Shown here piece by piece: positions 51,646 through 60,658 of a stretch of 64,000 nt of DNA. The DNA comes from Hyphomicrobiales bacterium (GTDB lineage: Bacteria; Pseudomonadota; Alphaproteobacteria; Rhizobiales; MH13): the NCBI GenBank assembly GCA_017642935.1, contig JAEPOK010000002.1, positions 744,001-808,000 on the forward strand, written 5' to 3'. Position numbers and translations under genes: made by a program. The notes below the pieces were generated by a model. It had not been told where the DNA came from, made no database searches, and saw only the letters and a list, made by a program, of their open reading frames with translations. The stretch's first letter is position 1; every line of letters begins with the position of its first letter.

Positions 51646-52239
51646 TCAGCGCTTGAACTGATTGGCGCGATCGTTGGTTTCGGCAAGCCGGGCGGTTTCC
51701 TCGATCCGCTTGGCACGGGTTTCGAGCTTCTTGGCCTGCTTGATCCACTCCAGGATGCCGCGTTTGGGCGAGCGAGGAAAGGCGTCGAAATGGGCCTTGG
51801 CGCTGGGGTAACGCTCCAGCGCTTCGACCAGGCCAGGCGGTGCAATCAGCGCTTCGACATCGTCTAGGAACTCCCACATGCCGTTCGCTTTTGCCGCTTC
51901 GATCTTGGCAAGCCCCGGCGGTTCCATCAGGCCGGCGGCGAGCAGTTTCTCAACGCGGCGCTTGTTACTGGCCGACCAGGCGCTCTTTTCCTTGCGCGGG
52001 GCAAGCAGCAGCATGGAGCGCTGCTCGTCCTTGGCGCGGGTGAGGGAATCCACCCAGCCGAAACATAGGCACTCTTCGACCACAGCATCATAATCGACAT
52101 ACCAATCGGCAACGGCCTTCTTGTAGGTGACCAGCCAAATGCTTTCAGATTGCTGGTGATGGGTGGCGAGCCAAGCGCGCAGCTCGACCCGGCTTTTCAC
52201 CTCAACCTGTTGCAGGTGGTCGGCCGGACGCTTGGTCAT
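51646..52239 (-). CDS. YdeI/OmpD-associated family protein
   Basis: A 197-residue cytoplasmic protein. SRVELRAWLATHHQQSESIWLV, YDAVVEECLCFGWVDSL (about 50-66), KEKSAWSASNKRRVEKLLAAGLMEPPG and the C-terminal ILEWIKQAKKLETRAKRIEE are the repeated marks of the YdeI/bacteriocin-protection family, whose biochemical role is not established. It begins seven bases after the guanine deaminase stop, so it may be co-transcribed. Confidence 0.85.
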   Translation of the reverse strand: MTKRPADHLQQVEVKSRVELRAWLATHHQQSESIWLVTYKKAVADWYVDYDAVVEECLCFGWVDSLTRAKDEQRSMLLLAPRKEKSAWSASNKRRVEKLLAAGLMEPPGLAKIEAAKANGMWEFLDDVEALIAPPGLVEALERYPSAKAHFDAFPRSPKRGILEWIKQAKKLETRAKRIEETARLAETNDRANQFKR

Positions 52240-52246
52240 CGTGCGT

Positions 52247-53542
52247 CTAAAGCGCGGATTTCATCGGCAGCCCGGCGACGTAGGTCTCCGCGATCATGCG
52301 GTTGTCGGCGAGCGTTTGAAGCAAGAACAGCTCTTCTTCCAACGTTTCCACGCGCTCCATTTTGAGCGCCGAAGTCGGCATCGCCGACGCGTTGAGCACC
52401 ACCAGATCGGCATCGGTGCCCGGATCGAGGGTTCCGATCTGACGCTCCATGCTGAGCGCCTCGGCGTTGCCGCGCGTCATGGCGTAGAAGGTCTGGAGCG
52501 GGTGCATCCGGTCGCCTTGAAGCTGGGCAACCTTGTAGCCGACATCCATGGTGCGCAGCATGGAATAGCTGGTGCCGCCGCCAATGTCGGTGGCGTATGC
52601 GATGCGGATGCCGTCTTCTTGCAGGACCTTGTGGCGGAACAGCCCTGATCCGAGAAAAAGGTTCGATGTCGGGCAGGACACGGCCACCGCCCCGGCCTCA
52701 GCCATGGCGGCGCGTTCGCGCGGTTTCAAATGGATGCAGTGGCCATAAAGCGCGCGGTCATTGAGCAGGCCGAAGCGCTCGTAAACAGCCGTGTAATCCT
52801 CATCGTCCGGGTAAAGCTCGGCGACGCGCGCGATCTCACCGTCATTTTCCGACAGATGCGACTGGATCAGGCAACTTGGGTGCTCGCGGGCGAGCGTGCC
52901 GGCCGCTTCCAACTGCTCCGGCGTGGACGTGATCGCAAAGCGTGGTGTGATCGCGTAGGTGGCACGACCCTTGCCGTGCCAGCGTTCGATCAGCGCCTTC
53001 GTGTCATCATAGGAGGACTGCGCGGTATCGGTGAGCGCGTCCGGCGCCTCGCGATCCATCATCACCTTGCCACCGGCCATCGCCATGTTGCGCTTGGCGG
53101 CAGCGGCAAAGAAGGCTTCGGCGCTGCCCGGATGCACCGAGCAAAAGGCGACAGCGGTCGTCGTGCCATAGCGGATCAGCTCGTCCATGAAGAGGTCGGC
53201 GATACGTTCGGCATGGGCCTGATCGGCAAAGCGCTGTTCTTCAATGAAGGTGTAGCGGTTCAGCCATTCCAACAGGCTGCCGGCGTATGACCCGACGACC
53301 TGCATTTGCGGGTAATGAATGTGCGGATCGATGAACCCCGGCAGGATCAGATGCGGGCGGTGATCGATGACCTCGACCTCCGGATGCGCCGTTTTCAGCG
53401 CAGCGAAGGGGCCATTGGCGATGATCCTGCCGTCTTCGATCAACACCGACCCATCACCATCATAGGTGTAGGCTTGGCGATCGTCGCCATTGGCGGGACG
53501 GCGATGGAAGGTCAGCGTGCGACCGCGAAGCAGCGACCTCAT
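52247..53542 (-). CDS. guaD: guanine deaminase
   Basis: A 431-residue amidohydrolase that converts guanine to xanthine. Zinc-binding motif PGFIDPHIHYPQMQ near residues 68-81; CSVHPGS, then SHLSEN (about 227-232), HCIHLKPRE and the metal aspartate in ATDIGGGTSYSML (about 316-328). The QMQVVGSYAGSLLEWLNRYTF segment is particular to guanine deaminases. It overlaps xdhC by four bases, so xanthine dehydrogenase assembly and xanthine supply are co-expressed. Confidence 0.93.
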   Translation of the reverse strand: MRSLLRGRTLTFHRRPANGDDRQAYTYDGDGSVLIEDGRIIANGPFAALKTAHPEVEVIDHRPHLILPGFIDPHIHYPQMQVVGSYAGSLLEWLNRYTFIEEQRFADQAHAERIADLFMDELIRYGTTTAVAFCSVHPGSAEAFFAAAAKRNMAMAGGKVMMDREAPDALTDTAQSSYDDTKALIERWHGKGRATYAITPRFAITSTPEQLEAAGTLAREHPSCLIQSHLSENDGEIARVAELYPDDEDYTAVYERFGLLNDRALYGHCIHLKPRERAAMAEAGAVAVSCPTSNLFLGSGLFRHKVLQEDGIRIAYATDIGGGTSYSMLRTMDVGYKVAQLQGDRMHPLQTFYAMTRGNAEALSMERQIGTLDPGTDADLVVLNASAMPTSALKMERVETLEEELFLLQTLADNRMIAETYVAGLPMKSAL

Positions 53543-54396
53543 GCCGACACCGGCTGTGCATCGTGGCGCACGGCTTGGAAAGTGCCGACAGCTTCAATCA
53601 ATTCAGCGGCGACCATGGCGGCAATCACGGCTGGGCGTTTGTCGTTCAGTTTGGACGCGCCGATGGGCATGGTGAGGCGATCCATACCATCGAGGCTGCC
53701 GGTTTCCTGCTCCAACCAGCGCGCAAAGGTGGCGCGTTTGGTCTTGGAACCAATCATGCCGACGTAGGCCACATCTTGGGCGGATTGTTCGCGGGCGAGC
53801 GCCTCGCGCGTCAGAAGAAAATCAAGGGCATGGTCATGGGTCAGCATGACGAAGGCGCTGCCAGGGGCGGCGGCGCGAATGTGCGTTTCCGGCAAGGGGG
53901 TCAGATCCTGATCAATGGCTGGATCGGCCAACGCAAGCTCATCCTCGCGGCTGTCGATCAGCAGACTGTTCACAGGCAGGGGCACAAGCGCGTGGGCCAA
54001 TGCTCTGCCCACATGACCTGCACCGAAGATGTAAACGGAAGGTTGCTTTTCCTTAGCCACCTTAACATTTGACGTTAGGTCTTCCGCCGTCTGGGCGTCG
54101 CACTTAGACAAAAGGAGCATAACCCGGCCGCCGCAACACTGGCCGATTTCCGGTCCGAGCGGAATGGTCAGGCGTCGTGACGGTTCACCGGATTTGAGCA
54201 TCGCGCGCGCGGCGTCGATGGCCATGTATTCCAGCTGACCGCCGCCGATTGTGCCGAGCACGGCTGTCGCCGAGACCAGCATCTGCGTGCCTTGAATGCG
54301 AGGGGTCGAGCCCTTGGCGTCATCGACTGTGACAAGAATGGCGGGCGCAGCCTGCACGAAACGCCCGATGGCATGCGGATCTGAGGTATCAAGCAT
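53539..54396 (-). CDS. xdhC: xanthine dehydrogenase accessory protein XdhC
   Basis: A 285-residue XdhC that binds the molybdenum cofactor, promotes its sulfuration and inserts it into XdhB. The N-terminal domain has VTVDDAKGSTPRIQGTQMLV and IGGGQLEYMAI; LGPEIGQCCGGRVMLLL (about 80-96) carries the conserved cysteine pair. The C-terminal Rossmann domain has VYIFGAGHVGRALA (about 121-134) and YVGMIGSKTKRATF. It lies 22 bases after xdhB and overlaps guaD. Confidence 0.94.
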   Translation of the reverse strand: MLDTSDPHAIGRFVQAAPAILVTVDDAKGSTPRIQGTQMLVSATAVLGTIGGGQLEYMAIDAARAMLKSGEPSRRLTIPLGPEIGQCCGGRVMLLLSKCDAQTAEDLTSNVKVAKEKQPSVYIFGAGHVGRALAHALVPLPVNSLLIDSREDELALADPAIDQDLTPLPETHIRAAAPGSAFVMLTHDHALDFLLTREALAREQSAQDVAYVGMIGSKTKRATFARWLEQETGSLDGMDRLTMPIGASKLNDKRPAVIAAMVAAELIEAVGTFQAVRHDAQPVSA

Positions 54397-54418
54397 AGAC
54401 GTGCTCCGGAGGAACGGG

Positions 54419-56836
54419 CTATGCCCCCGCGTTCAACCGTTCCACCGCCATCAGAATACGTTCAGGCGTACAGGGCGTGTCAAGGCGCGGGCACTCGGCA
54501 TAGTTACCCACCGATGCCACTGCCATGGACAGCGCCTCGACAACGCTGGCGGCGAGCATAAAGGGCGGCTCGCCCACAGCTTTGGAGCGACGAATGGTGC
54601 GCTCCTTGTTGGTCGACCAACTGACCAGCTTGGTGTTGAAGATCGCCGGGCGATCCGAGGCCAACGGGATCTTGTAGGTCGATGGTGCGTGGGTGCGAAG
54701 CTGGCCCTTATCGTCCCACCAAAGCTCTTCGGTGGTCAGCCACCCCATGCCCTGGATGAACGCGCCTTCGACCTGACCGATATCGATGGCGGGGTTCAGC
54801 GACTTGCCGACATCGTGCAGAAGATCGGTGCGATCGACGTGGTACTCGCCGGTCAACGTGTCGATGGAGACCTCCGACACCGCGGCGCCATAGGCAAAGT
54901 AGAAGAACGGGTTGCCCTGGCCGGTATCCCGATTCCAGTGAATGCCCGGCGTTTTATAAAAGCCAGCCGCCGACAGGTGGATGCGGTTCATATAGGCCTG
55001 ATCGACCAGATCGGGGAACGGAATACGCTGGTTGCCGACCCTTACCACGTTGGCCTCAAACACCACCTGCTCGCGGCTGACCTGATACTCCTCGCAGGCA
55101 AAATCGATCAGCCGGTCTTTGATTTGGTTGGCAGCGTTGTCAGCCGCCATGCCGTTGAGATCCGAGCCGGACGAGGCGGCTGTCGCCGACGTGTTGGGCA
55201 CTTTTTCGGTGGTGGTCGCGGTGATCTTCACCTTGTCCACATCGATCTGAAACGTGTCGGCGACGACTTGGGCGACTTTTGTGTTGAGCCCCTGGCCCAT
55301 CTCCGTGCCGCCATGGTTGAGATGCACCGAACCGTCGCGATACACATGCACCAGCGCGCCTGCCTGATTGTACCAGGTGGCGGTAAAGGAGATACCGAAC
55401 TTCACGGGCGTCAGCGCGATGCCCATTTTGATGATCGGGCTGGTTTCGTTGAACGCCAGGATCGATTCACGCCGGGCTTGATAGGCGCACGCCTCTTCCA
55501 ACTCATCAACGACGCGGTGGATGATGTTGTCGGTCACCTTCTGGTGGTAGGGCGTCACCGTGCGGGCGTTTTCCTCGCCTTCACGGTCGTAGAAATTGAT
55601 CCGCCGCACCTCCAGCGGGTCCTTGCCGAGCTTGTAGGCGATCTCTTCCATAATCCGTTCAGCAACGATCAGCCCCTGTGGGCCGCCAAAACCGCGAAAA
55701 GCCGTGTTGGAGACGGTGTTGGTCTTGATCGGCTGCGACTGCAACAGGACGTGCGGGTAGTAGTAGGCGTTGTCGGCGTGAAAAAGCGCGCGGTCAGTGA
55801 CCGGGCCGGACAGATCCGCCGAAAACCCGCAGCGCGCGGCAAAGGTACCGGAGACCGCTTCGATGCGGCCGTCATCGTCATAGCCAACATCGTAATCGAC
55901 CACGAAATCATGCCGTTTGCCGGTGGTGATCATGTCATCGTCGCGGTCGGGACGGATTTTCACCGGTTTACCGAACTTTTTGGCCGCGACAGCCGCCACC
56001 ACCGCGAACTGGTTGGACTGGGTTTCCTTGCCGCCGAAGCCGCCGCCCATACGCCGCACATTGACGGTGACCGCCGCCGAGGGCACGCCGAGCACATGGC
56101 CGACCATATGCTGCACTTCGCTAGGGTGCTGGGTGGAGGAAAAGACGGTCATGTCATCGTCCTCACCGGGAATGGCGAGCGCGATATGCCCTTCCAGATA
56201 CATATGGTCCTGGCCACCGATCTCATAGCGTCCTTGCAGGCGGTTGGTGGCCGATTCCAGCGCGCTTGCCGCATCGCCGCGCTTCAAGGTCAGCGGTTTG
56301 GTGACATTGGGGTAGTTCGCTTCGCGCGCTTCCTCGACGGTGCGGGCGAAGGGACGCTCCCCATACTCCACCTTTGCCTTTTGGGCGGCGGCGCGGGCGA
56401 ACTCACGGCTGGTCGCGACAACGGCGAACATGGCCTGGCCATAGAAGTGGACCTCGCCATCGGCCAAGACTGGTTCGTCGTGCAGATGGGTTGGCGAAAT
56501 GTCGTTGGAGGCCGGCATATCGCGGCTCGTTAGCACCCCGACCACGCCCGGGCTGGAGCGCACGGCAGAGAGGTCCATCGCCTCGATGGTGCCATTGGCG
56601 CAGGTGGAGAGGCCGAGATAGGCGTGCAGCGTGCTTGCGGGCGTTTCGATATCGTCGGTGTAGATCGCTTGGCCGGTGACGTGCTTGTGGCCGGAATCAT
56701 GCTTGATCGGTTGGTGGACGCCGCCTTTGATGGGTAGAGGCGTCGCGTCGGTGCGGACAGGGTCATCCTGTTTGGCGCGCACGCGCGGAGGAACGGCGTC
56801 GGGTCCGGTCTCCGATGGGACGCTGTGCTCGTTCAT
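54419..56836 (-). CDS. xdhB: xanthine dehydrogenase molybdopterin subunit
   Basis: An 805-residue large subunit that binds molybdopterin and performs hypoxanthine/xanthine hydroxylation to urate. It begins with a short polar leader, then GHKHVTGQAIYTDDIETP, GGGFGGKETQSNQFA (about 256-270), FRGFGGPQGLIVAERIMEEIA (arginine and FGGPQ motif), GGTEMGQGLNTKVAQVVAD (about 505-523) and the active-site glutamate in SKAVGEPPFML near residue 760. Length is close to the family. It overlaps xdhA by four bases. Confidence 0.96.
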   Translation of the reverse strand: MNEHSVPSETGPDAVPPRVRAKQDDPVRTDATPLPIKGGVHQPIKHDSGHKHVTGQAIYTDDIETPASTLHAYLGLSTCANGTIEAMDLSAVRSSPGVVGVLTSRDMPASNDISPTHLHDEPVLADGEVHFYGQAMFAVVATSREFARAAAQKAKVEYGERPFARTVEEAREANYPNVTKPLTLKRGDAASALESATNRLQGRYEIGGQDHMYLEGHIALAIPGEDDDMTVFSSTQHPSEVQHMVGHVLGVPSAAVTVNVRRMGGGFGGKETQSNQFAVVAAVAAKKFGKPVKIRPDRDDDMITTGKRHDFVVDYDVGYDDDGRIEAVSGTFAARCGFSADLSGPVTDRALFHADNAYYYPHVLLQSQPIKTNTVSNTAFRGFGGPQGLIVAERIMEEIAYKLGKDPLEVRRINFYDREGEENARTVTPYHQKVTDNIIHRVVDELEEACAYQARRESILAFNETSPIIKMGIALTPVKFGISFTATWYNQAGALVHVYRDGSVHLNHGGTEMGQGLNTKVAQVVADTFQIDVDKVKITATTTEKVPNTSATAASSGSDLNGMAADNAANQIKDRLIDFACEEYQVSREQVVFEANVVRVGNQRIPFPDLVDQAYMNRIHLSAAGFYKTPGIHWNRDTGQGNPFFYFAYGAAVSEVSIDTLTGEYHVDRTDLLHDVGKSLNPAIDIGQVEGAFIQGMGWLTTEELWWDDKGQLRTHAPSTYKIPLASDRPAIFNTKLVSWSTNKERTIRRSKAVGEPPFMLAASVVEALSMAVASVGNYAECPRLDTPCTPERILMAVERLNAGA

Positions 56837-58311
56837 GCCGCGACCTCACGGTTCAAACGCACCGGATGGTCCTGTTTGGCGTGCTCCAGATAGAAGCGGG
56901 TGAGAAGATTTTCAGCGGCTTTCAGGCGATAGTCTGCCGTGGCGCGCCAATCGGTAAGTGGCTGATAATCTTTGGAAAACTCGGCCTTCGCGGCGTCGAT
57001 TGTGGCCCTGTTCCAGAGTTTGCCGACAAGCGCCAGCTCCACATGTTTGGCCCGCGCTGGGGTCCCTGCCATTCCGCCAAACGCAACGCGCGCTGAGGAT
57101 ACCGTGCCGTTGGCCACGGTGAGCGAGAACGCGCCGCAGAGCGCAGAAATATCTTCATCGCGGCGCTTGGAAATCTTGTAGACGGCGTTGAGCGAGCTTT
57201 CCGGCGGCTTTGGCAGCGTCAGGCTTTCGACAAATTCATCCGGACGGCGATCCTGCTTGCCGTAGGTCAAGAAAAAATCCTCCAACGGCAGCGTCCGCGT
57301 GCCGGATTTGGAGCGTAGCGTTAGCGTCGCGCCGAGCGCGATGAAGGCTGGTGGCGTATCCCCGATGGGCGAGCCGTTGGCGATGTTGCCGCCGAGCGTG
57401 CCCATGTTCCGTACCTGCTCGCCGCCAATACGCCACCAGAGCTCTTCCATGTGCGGGAAATGGTCCTGCAGCACAGGCACAAAGGCGGAGTAGCTCACGC
57501 CCGCGCCGATGGTCACTGCGTCATCGACTACTGTGATGCTTTGCAACGCGTTCAGGCCGCCGACAAAGATCACCGGTGAAATGGCGCGGTGATCCTTGTT
57601 CACCCAAAGCCCGACATCGGTCGCGCCAGCCACGATGGTCGCATCAGGGTGTTCAGCCAAAAGGTCAGCAAGGTGCTCCGGCGTTTGCGGGATAAAAAAC
57701 CGTTCTGAGCCAGCTTCGCTCGTCGCGCTGATATCGACCAGATGATCGTCGGCCCAGGCGGTCAGCTGTTCGGTGATGCGTTCACGCTGGGTTGTCAGCA
57801 CGTCCTCGGCGACTGACCCGTAAGTGGAGATCGCCTTGGCGGCTTTGATGATCGGCTCATAGCCCGTGCAACGGCAGAGGTTGCCTTGAATCGCGGTTTC
57901 GATTTGCGCTTCGGAGGGCGTTGGATTGGCCATCCAGAGCGCGTAAAGGCTCATCACGATGCCCGGCGTGCAGAAACCGCATTGCGATCCGTGAAAATCG
58001 ACCATGGCCTGCTGCACGGGATGCAGCGCCCCGCCTTGCGCCAGGCTTTCCACCGTCACCACATGGCAACCATCCAGTGAGCCTAGAAAACGGATGCAGG
58101 CATTGAGGCTTTGATACGCCAGGCCGTCTGGTCCAAGCCGTCCCACTAGCACCGTGCAGGCGCCGCAATCGCCTTCGTTGCAGCCCTCTTTGGTGCCGGT
58201 CAGTCTGCGCTCCAACCGCAGAAAGTCAAGCAGCGTTGTCGTTGCGCGCACATCATCGCGCTTGACCAGCTGATCGTTGAGCAGAAAGCGGATGGATTTG
58301 CGAATTGCCAT
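56833..58311 (-). CDS. xdhA: xanthine dehydrogenase FeS/FAD subunit
   Basis: A 492-residue small subunit. The N-terminal plant-type [2Fe-2S] domain has GCNEGDCGACTVLVG (about 43-57). The second cluster domain has HGSQCGFCTPGIVMSLYA and GNLCRCTGYEPI (about 105-155). The FAD domain follows, with ATIVAGATDVGLWVNK and MGTLGGNIANGSPIGDTPPA (about 300-320). It passes electrons from molybdenum to NAD. First gene of xdhA-xdhB-xdhC-guaD-ydeI; no regulator lies beside it. Confidence 0.96.
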   Translation of the reverse strand: MAIRKSIRFLLNDQLVKRDDVRATTTLLDFLRLERRLTGTKEGCNEGDCGACTVLVGRLGPDGLAYQSLNACIRFLGSLDGCHVVTVESLAQGGALHPVQQAMVDFHGSQCGFCTPGIVMSLYALWMANPTPSEAQIETAIQGNLCRCTGYEPIIKAAKAISTYGSVAEDVLTTQRERITEQLTAWADDHLVDISATSEAGSERFFIPQTPEHLADLLAEHPDATIVAGATDVGLWVNKDHRAISPVIFVGGLNALQSITVVDDAVTIGAGVSYSAFVPVLQDHFPHMEELWWRIGGEQVRNMGTLGGNIANGSPIGDTPPAFIALGATLTLRSKSGTRTLPLEDFFLTYGKQDRRPDEFVESLTLPKPPESSLNAVYKISKRRDEDISALCGAFSLTVANGTVSSARVAFGGMAGTPARAKHVELALVGKLWNRATIDAAKAEFSKDYQPLTDWRATADYRLKAAENLLTRFYLEHAKQDHPVRLNREVAA

Positions 58312-58495
58312 GAAACCTCAAGGGGATGCGTCGAACCGGCTGACATATAAGGCTATCGGCATGCAAACGCGCAATCCATAGGCGTGCGAAAAGTTTGGGC
58401 GTTGCTGCCTGTTTGGCCATCGTCTTGTGGCGCTATGGCTGGATCGAGTCCGAGGGTGATCGGCTCGATACGCATTGCATTCGCCCACTTTGTGA

Positions 58496-58585
58496 TGTCA
58501 TCCCGGCCGAGCTTTGCGAGAGCCGGGATCGCCGGTACACGGACGGTTGCGATCCCGGATAGCCCTCTGGGCTTCCGGGATGACA
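58496..58585. repeat. 90-bp palindromic intergenic repeat, copy B
   Basis: Ends TGTCATCCCGG (58496-58506) and CCGGGATGACA (58575-58585) are identical to those of copy A at 31808-31897, and the length is exactly the same. Inner blocks are partly conserved (GCCGGGATCG, GGACGGTTG, GATCCCGGATAGCCCT, GGGCTTCCGGG). Confidence 0.85.
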
Positions 58586-58657
58586 TTGAAGAATACGGGT
58601 GGCCAGCAGGTTTGATGCTCTCATCGCTTCTCACGAAACGACTGCCGCACCTTCCGC

Positions 58658-58739
58658 GTTTGGCTTTCGCCAAACCTTGGCACTCTCGGCGATTGCTGCG
58701 CATTCGCCTGCCATGCCGACGGCTTTGCATCGCAAAGCC
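58658..58739. other. two perfect hairpins beside tRNA-Arg
   Basis: GTTTGGC-TTTC-GCCAAAC (58658-58675) and GGCTTTGC-ATC-GCAAAGCC (58721-58739). The second begins one base after the tRNA 3' end on the minus strand, so it would form the tRNA trailer structure. No T-run follows. Confidence 0.55.
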
Positions 58740-58740
58740 T

Positions 58741-58817
58741 TGGTGACCCCGACTGGATTCGAACCAGTGGCCCCCAGATTAGGAATCTGGTGCTCTATCC
58801 AACTGAGCTACGGGGCC
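58741..58817 (-). tRNA. tRNA-Arg (CCU)
   Basis: A 77-base cloverleaf on the minus strand. The acceptor GGCCCCG pairs with CGGGGTC (one G-T pair). The anticodon stem CCAGA/TCTGG encloses TTCCTAA, giving anticodon CCT, which reads AGG. GGTTCGAATCC is the T arm, and CCA is encoded at the 3' end (58741-58743). Confidence 0.96.
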
Positions 58818-58848
58818 CACCATGACTGTCCTTATCGGCTAAGTCTTA

Positions 58849-59613
58849 TCAGCTTTTCAAGCGATAGCCGGTTTTGAAGATCCACCAGATGATGGTGATG
58901 CACACCGCAGTGAACAGCGCGATGGCCGCCAGCGAGACACCGATCGCCACATCGGCGGTTCCGAAGAAGCTCCAGCGGAACGCCGAGATCAGATACACCA
59001 CCGGGTTGAACAGCGAGACCGTCTGCCAGAACGGCGGCAGCATGGTGATCGAGTAGAAACTGCCGCCCAAAAACACCAACGGCGTGATGATCAGCAGCGG
59101 CACCAGTTGCAACTGCTCAAAGCTCTGCGCCCAGATGCCGATGATGAAACCGAACAGAGAGAAGGCAAAGCAGATCGTCACCAGGAGAAACACCATGGCG
59201 ATGGGATGCGCGATCTGGATGTCGATGAAGAAGGCCGCTGTGATCATGATGATCACGCCGATGATCAGCGATTTGGTCGCGGCTGCGCCGACATAGCCAG
59301 CCACCACTTCGACCACGCCGACCGGGGCCGACAGCACCTCGTAGATCGAGCCGATGAATTTGGGGAAATAGATGCCGAAGGCAGCGTTGGTGATGCCCTG
59401 GGTCATGACGGTGAGCATGATGAGACCAGGCACGATAAAGGCGCCATAGCTGACGCCCTCTACCGATTCGATGCGGCTGCCGATGGCGGCGCCGAACACC
59501 ACGAAATAGAGCGAGGTGGAGATCACCGGAGAGATGATCGACTGCAATGCGGTGCGAAAAGCGCGTGCCATTTCATATTTGAAGATGGCGACAATGGCGA
59601 AGAAATTGATCAT
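58849..59613 (-). CDS. ABC-2 type transporter permease
   Basis: A 254-residue inner-membrane subunit with six helices. ALQSIISPVISTSLYFVVFGAAIG near the start and LVFLGGSFYSITMLPPFWQ near residues 185-203 are marks of the ABC-2 family of exporters (NodJ/CcmB-like drug or polysaccharide export). It overlaps its ATPase gene by four bases. Substrate unknown. Confidence 0.9.
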   Translation of the reverse strand: MINFFAIVAIFKYEMARAFRTALQSIISPVISTSLYFVVFGAAIGSRIESVEGVSYGAFIVPGLIMLTVMTQGITNAAFGIYFPKFIGSIYEVLSAPVGVVEVVAGYVGAAATKSLIIGVIIMITAAFFIDIQIAHPIAMVFLLVTICFAFSLFGFIIGIWAQSFEQLQLVPLLIITPLVFLGGSFYSITMLPPFWQTVSLFNPVVYLISAFRWSFFGTADVAIGVSLAAIALFTAVCITIIWWIFKTGYRLKS

Positions 59614-60590
59614 GCCGCTTCTCCCGCATCTGTCGCTTGCTGGCCGTTCACATCGTCCTCGACGAGGCTGACGAAAATTTCTTCGAGCGAGCTTTGGGCG
59701 GTATGAATGTCCCGCACGGCAAGGCCGGCGGCATTCACGTCGCGCAGCAAGGCTCCAATACCGGTGCGATCGGCACGGGTGTCATAGGTGTAGGTGGCGC
59801 TCATGCCATCTTCGCTCAGCACCAGATCGTAAGGTGCGAGCCCGTCCGGCACCGGATCGAGTTTTTTGTCGAAATCGATCGTCAGGCTGCGCTTGCCCAT
59901 CCGCTCGATCAACGCGCTTTTCTCATCAACCAGCAGAATGCGACCTTTGGAGATGATCGCCACACGATCGGCGATCGCCTCGGCTTCCTCAATGTAATGG
60001 GTGGTCAGAATGATGGTGACACCGGCCTCTTTGAGGTCGCTGACCACTGACCACATGTCCTTGCGCAGTTCGACATCGACGCCAGCGGTCGGTTCATCGA
60101 GAAACAGCACCTGCGGCTCGTGTGCCATTGCCTTAGCGATCAGCACGCGGCGCTTCATGCCGCCGGATAGTTCTTTGATCTGCGTGTCTTTTTTGTCCCA
60201 GAGGCTGAGCTTTTTCAGCGTCTCTTCCATCAGCGCCGGATTGGCGCCAAGGCCGAACAGACCGCGCGAAAACCGCATCGTGTTGAGCACAGTCTCGAAG
60301 GGTTCCAGCGTGATTTCTTGCGGCACAAGACCAATCAGGCGCCGGGTTTTGCCGGGCTCGGCGAGAATGTCATGGCCACCGACGGTGATCGATCCGCCGG
60401 TTGGCACGGTGATCCCGCAAATGGCAGAAATCAGTGTGGTTTTGCCGGCCCCGTTCGGTCCGAGAAGCGCAAGAATCTCGCCCTTCTCGATCGTCAGATC
60501 GACGTTCTTTAGGGCTTCGAAGCCGCTGCCATAGGTTTTTTGCAGGCCGTCGATGGAGATCATCGGTCCTGCGGAAGTCGCTTGGGTCAT
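59610..60590 (-). CDS. ABC exporter ATPase
   Basis: A 326-residue ATPase of the CcmA/DrrA-like group. Walker A is LLGPNGAGKTT (about 38-48), the signature LSGGMKRR follows near 140, and Walker B is VLFLDEPTAGVD near 160, with HYIEEAEAIADRV after the switch His. The C-terminal 90 residues contain a short accessory domain. The start is ATG 60590; the open frame continues upstream to 61013 but into antisense of the DUF2306 gene. It works with the permease downstream. Confidence 0.92.
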   Translation of the reverse strand: MTQATSAGPMISIDGLQKTYGSGFEALKNVDLTIEKGEILALLGPNGAGKTTLISAICGITVPTGGSITVGGHDILAEPGKTRRLIGLVPQEITLEPFETVLNTMRFSRGLFGLGANPALMEETLKKLSLWDKKDTQIKELSGGMKRRVLIAKAMAHEPQVLFLDEPTAGVDVELRKDMWSVVSDLKEAGVTIILTTHYIEEAEAIADRVAIISKGRILLVDEKSALIERMGKRSLTIDFDKKLDPVPDGLAPYDLVLSEDGMSATYTYDTRADRTGIGALLRDVNAAGLAVRDIHTAQSSLEEIFVSLVEDDVNGQQATDAGEAA

Positions 60591-60658
60591 GGAAATCACG
60601 ATTCTTTGGTTGGCCTGTGGATGTAGGACGAAGTGCGTGGCTTGGAAACAGGTGGTGG

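Larger units (their letters stand above)
58312..58740. other. 429-base intergenic region with repeat and hairpins
   Basis: Between xdhA and tRNA-Arg. It has no convincing frame. It holds the promoter region of the xdh operon near 58312-58400 (no clear hexamers seen), repeat copy B (58496-58585), and two perfect hairpins next to the tRNA. Confidence 0.45.

Noticed and set aside
54296-56533. 745-codon open frame opposite xdhB
   Set aside because: Mirror of a highly GC-rich real gene; composition (His, Arg, Gly, Val) is typical of antisense frames, and xdhB is certain.
58741-58817. tRNA-Arg as integration site
   Set aside because: Same test: no integrase and no direct repeat of the tRNA 3' end were seen in the window.
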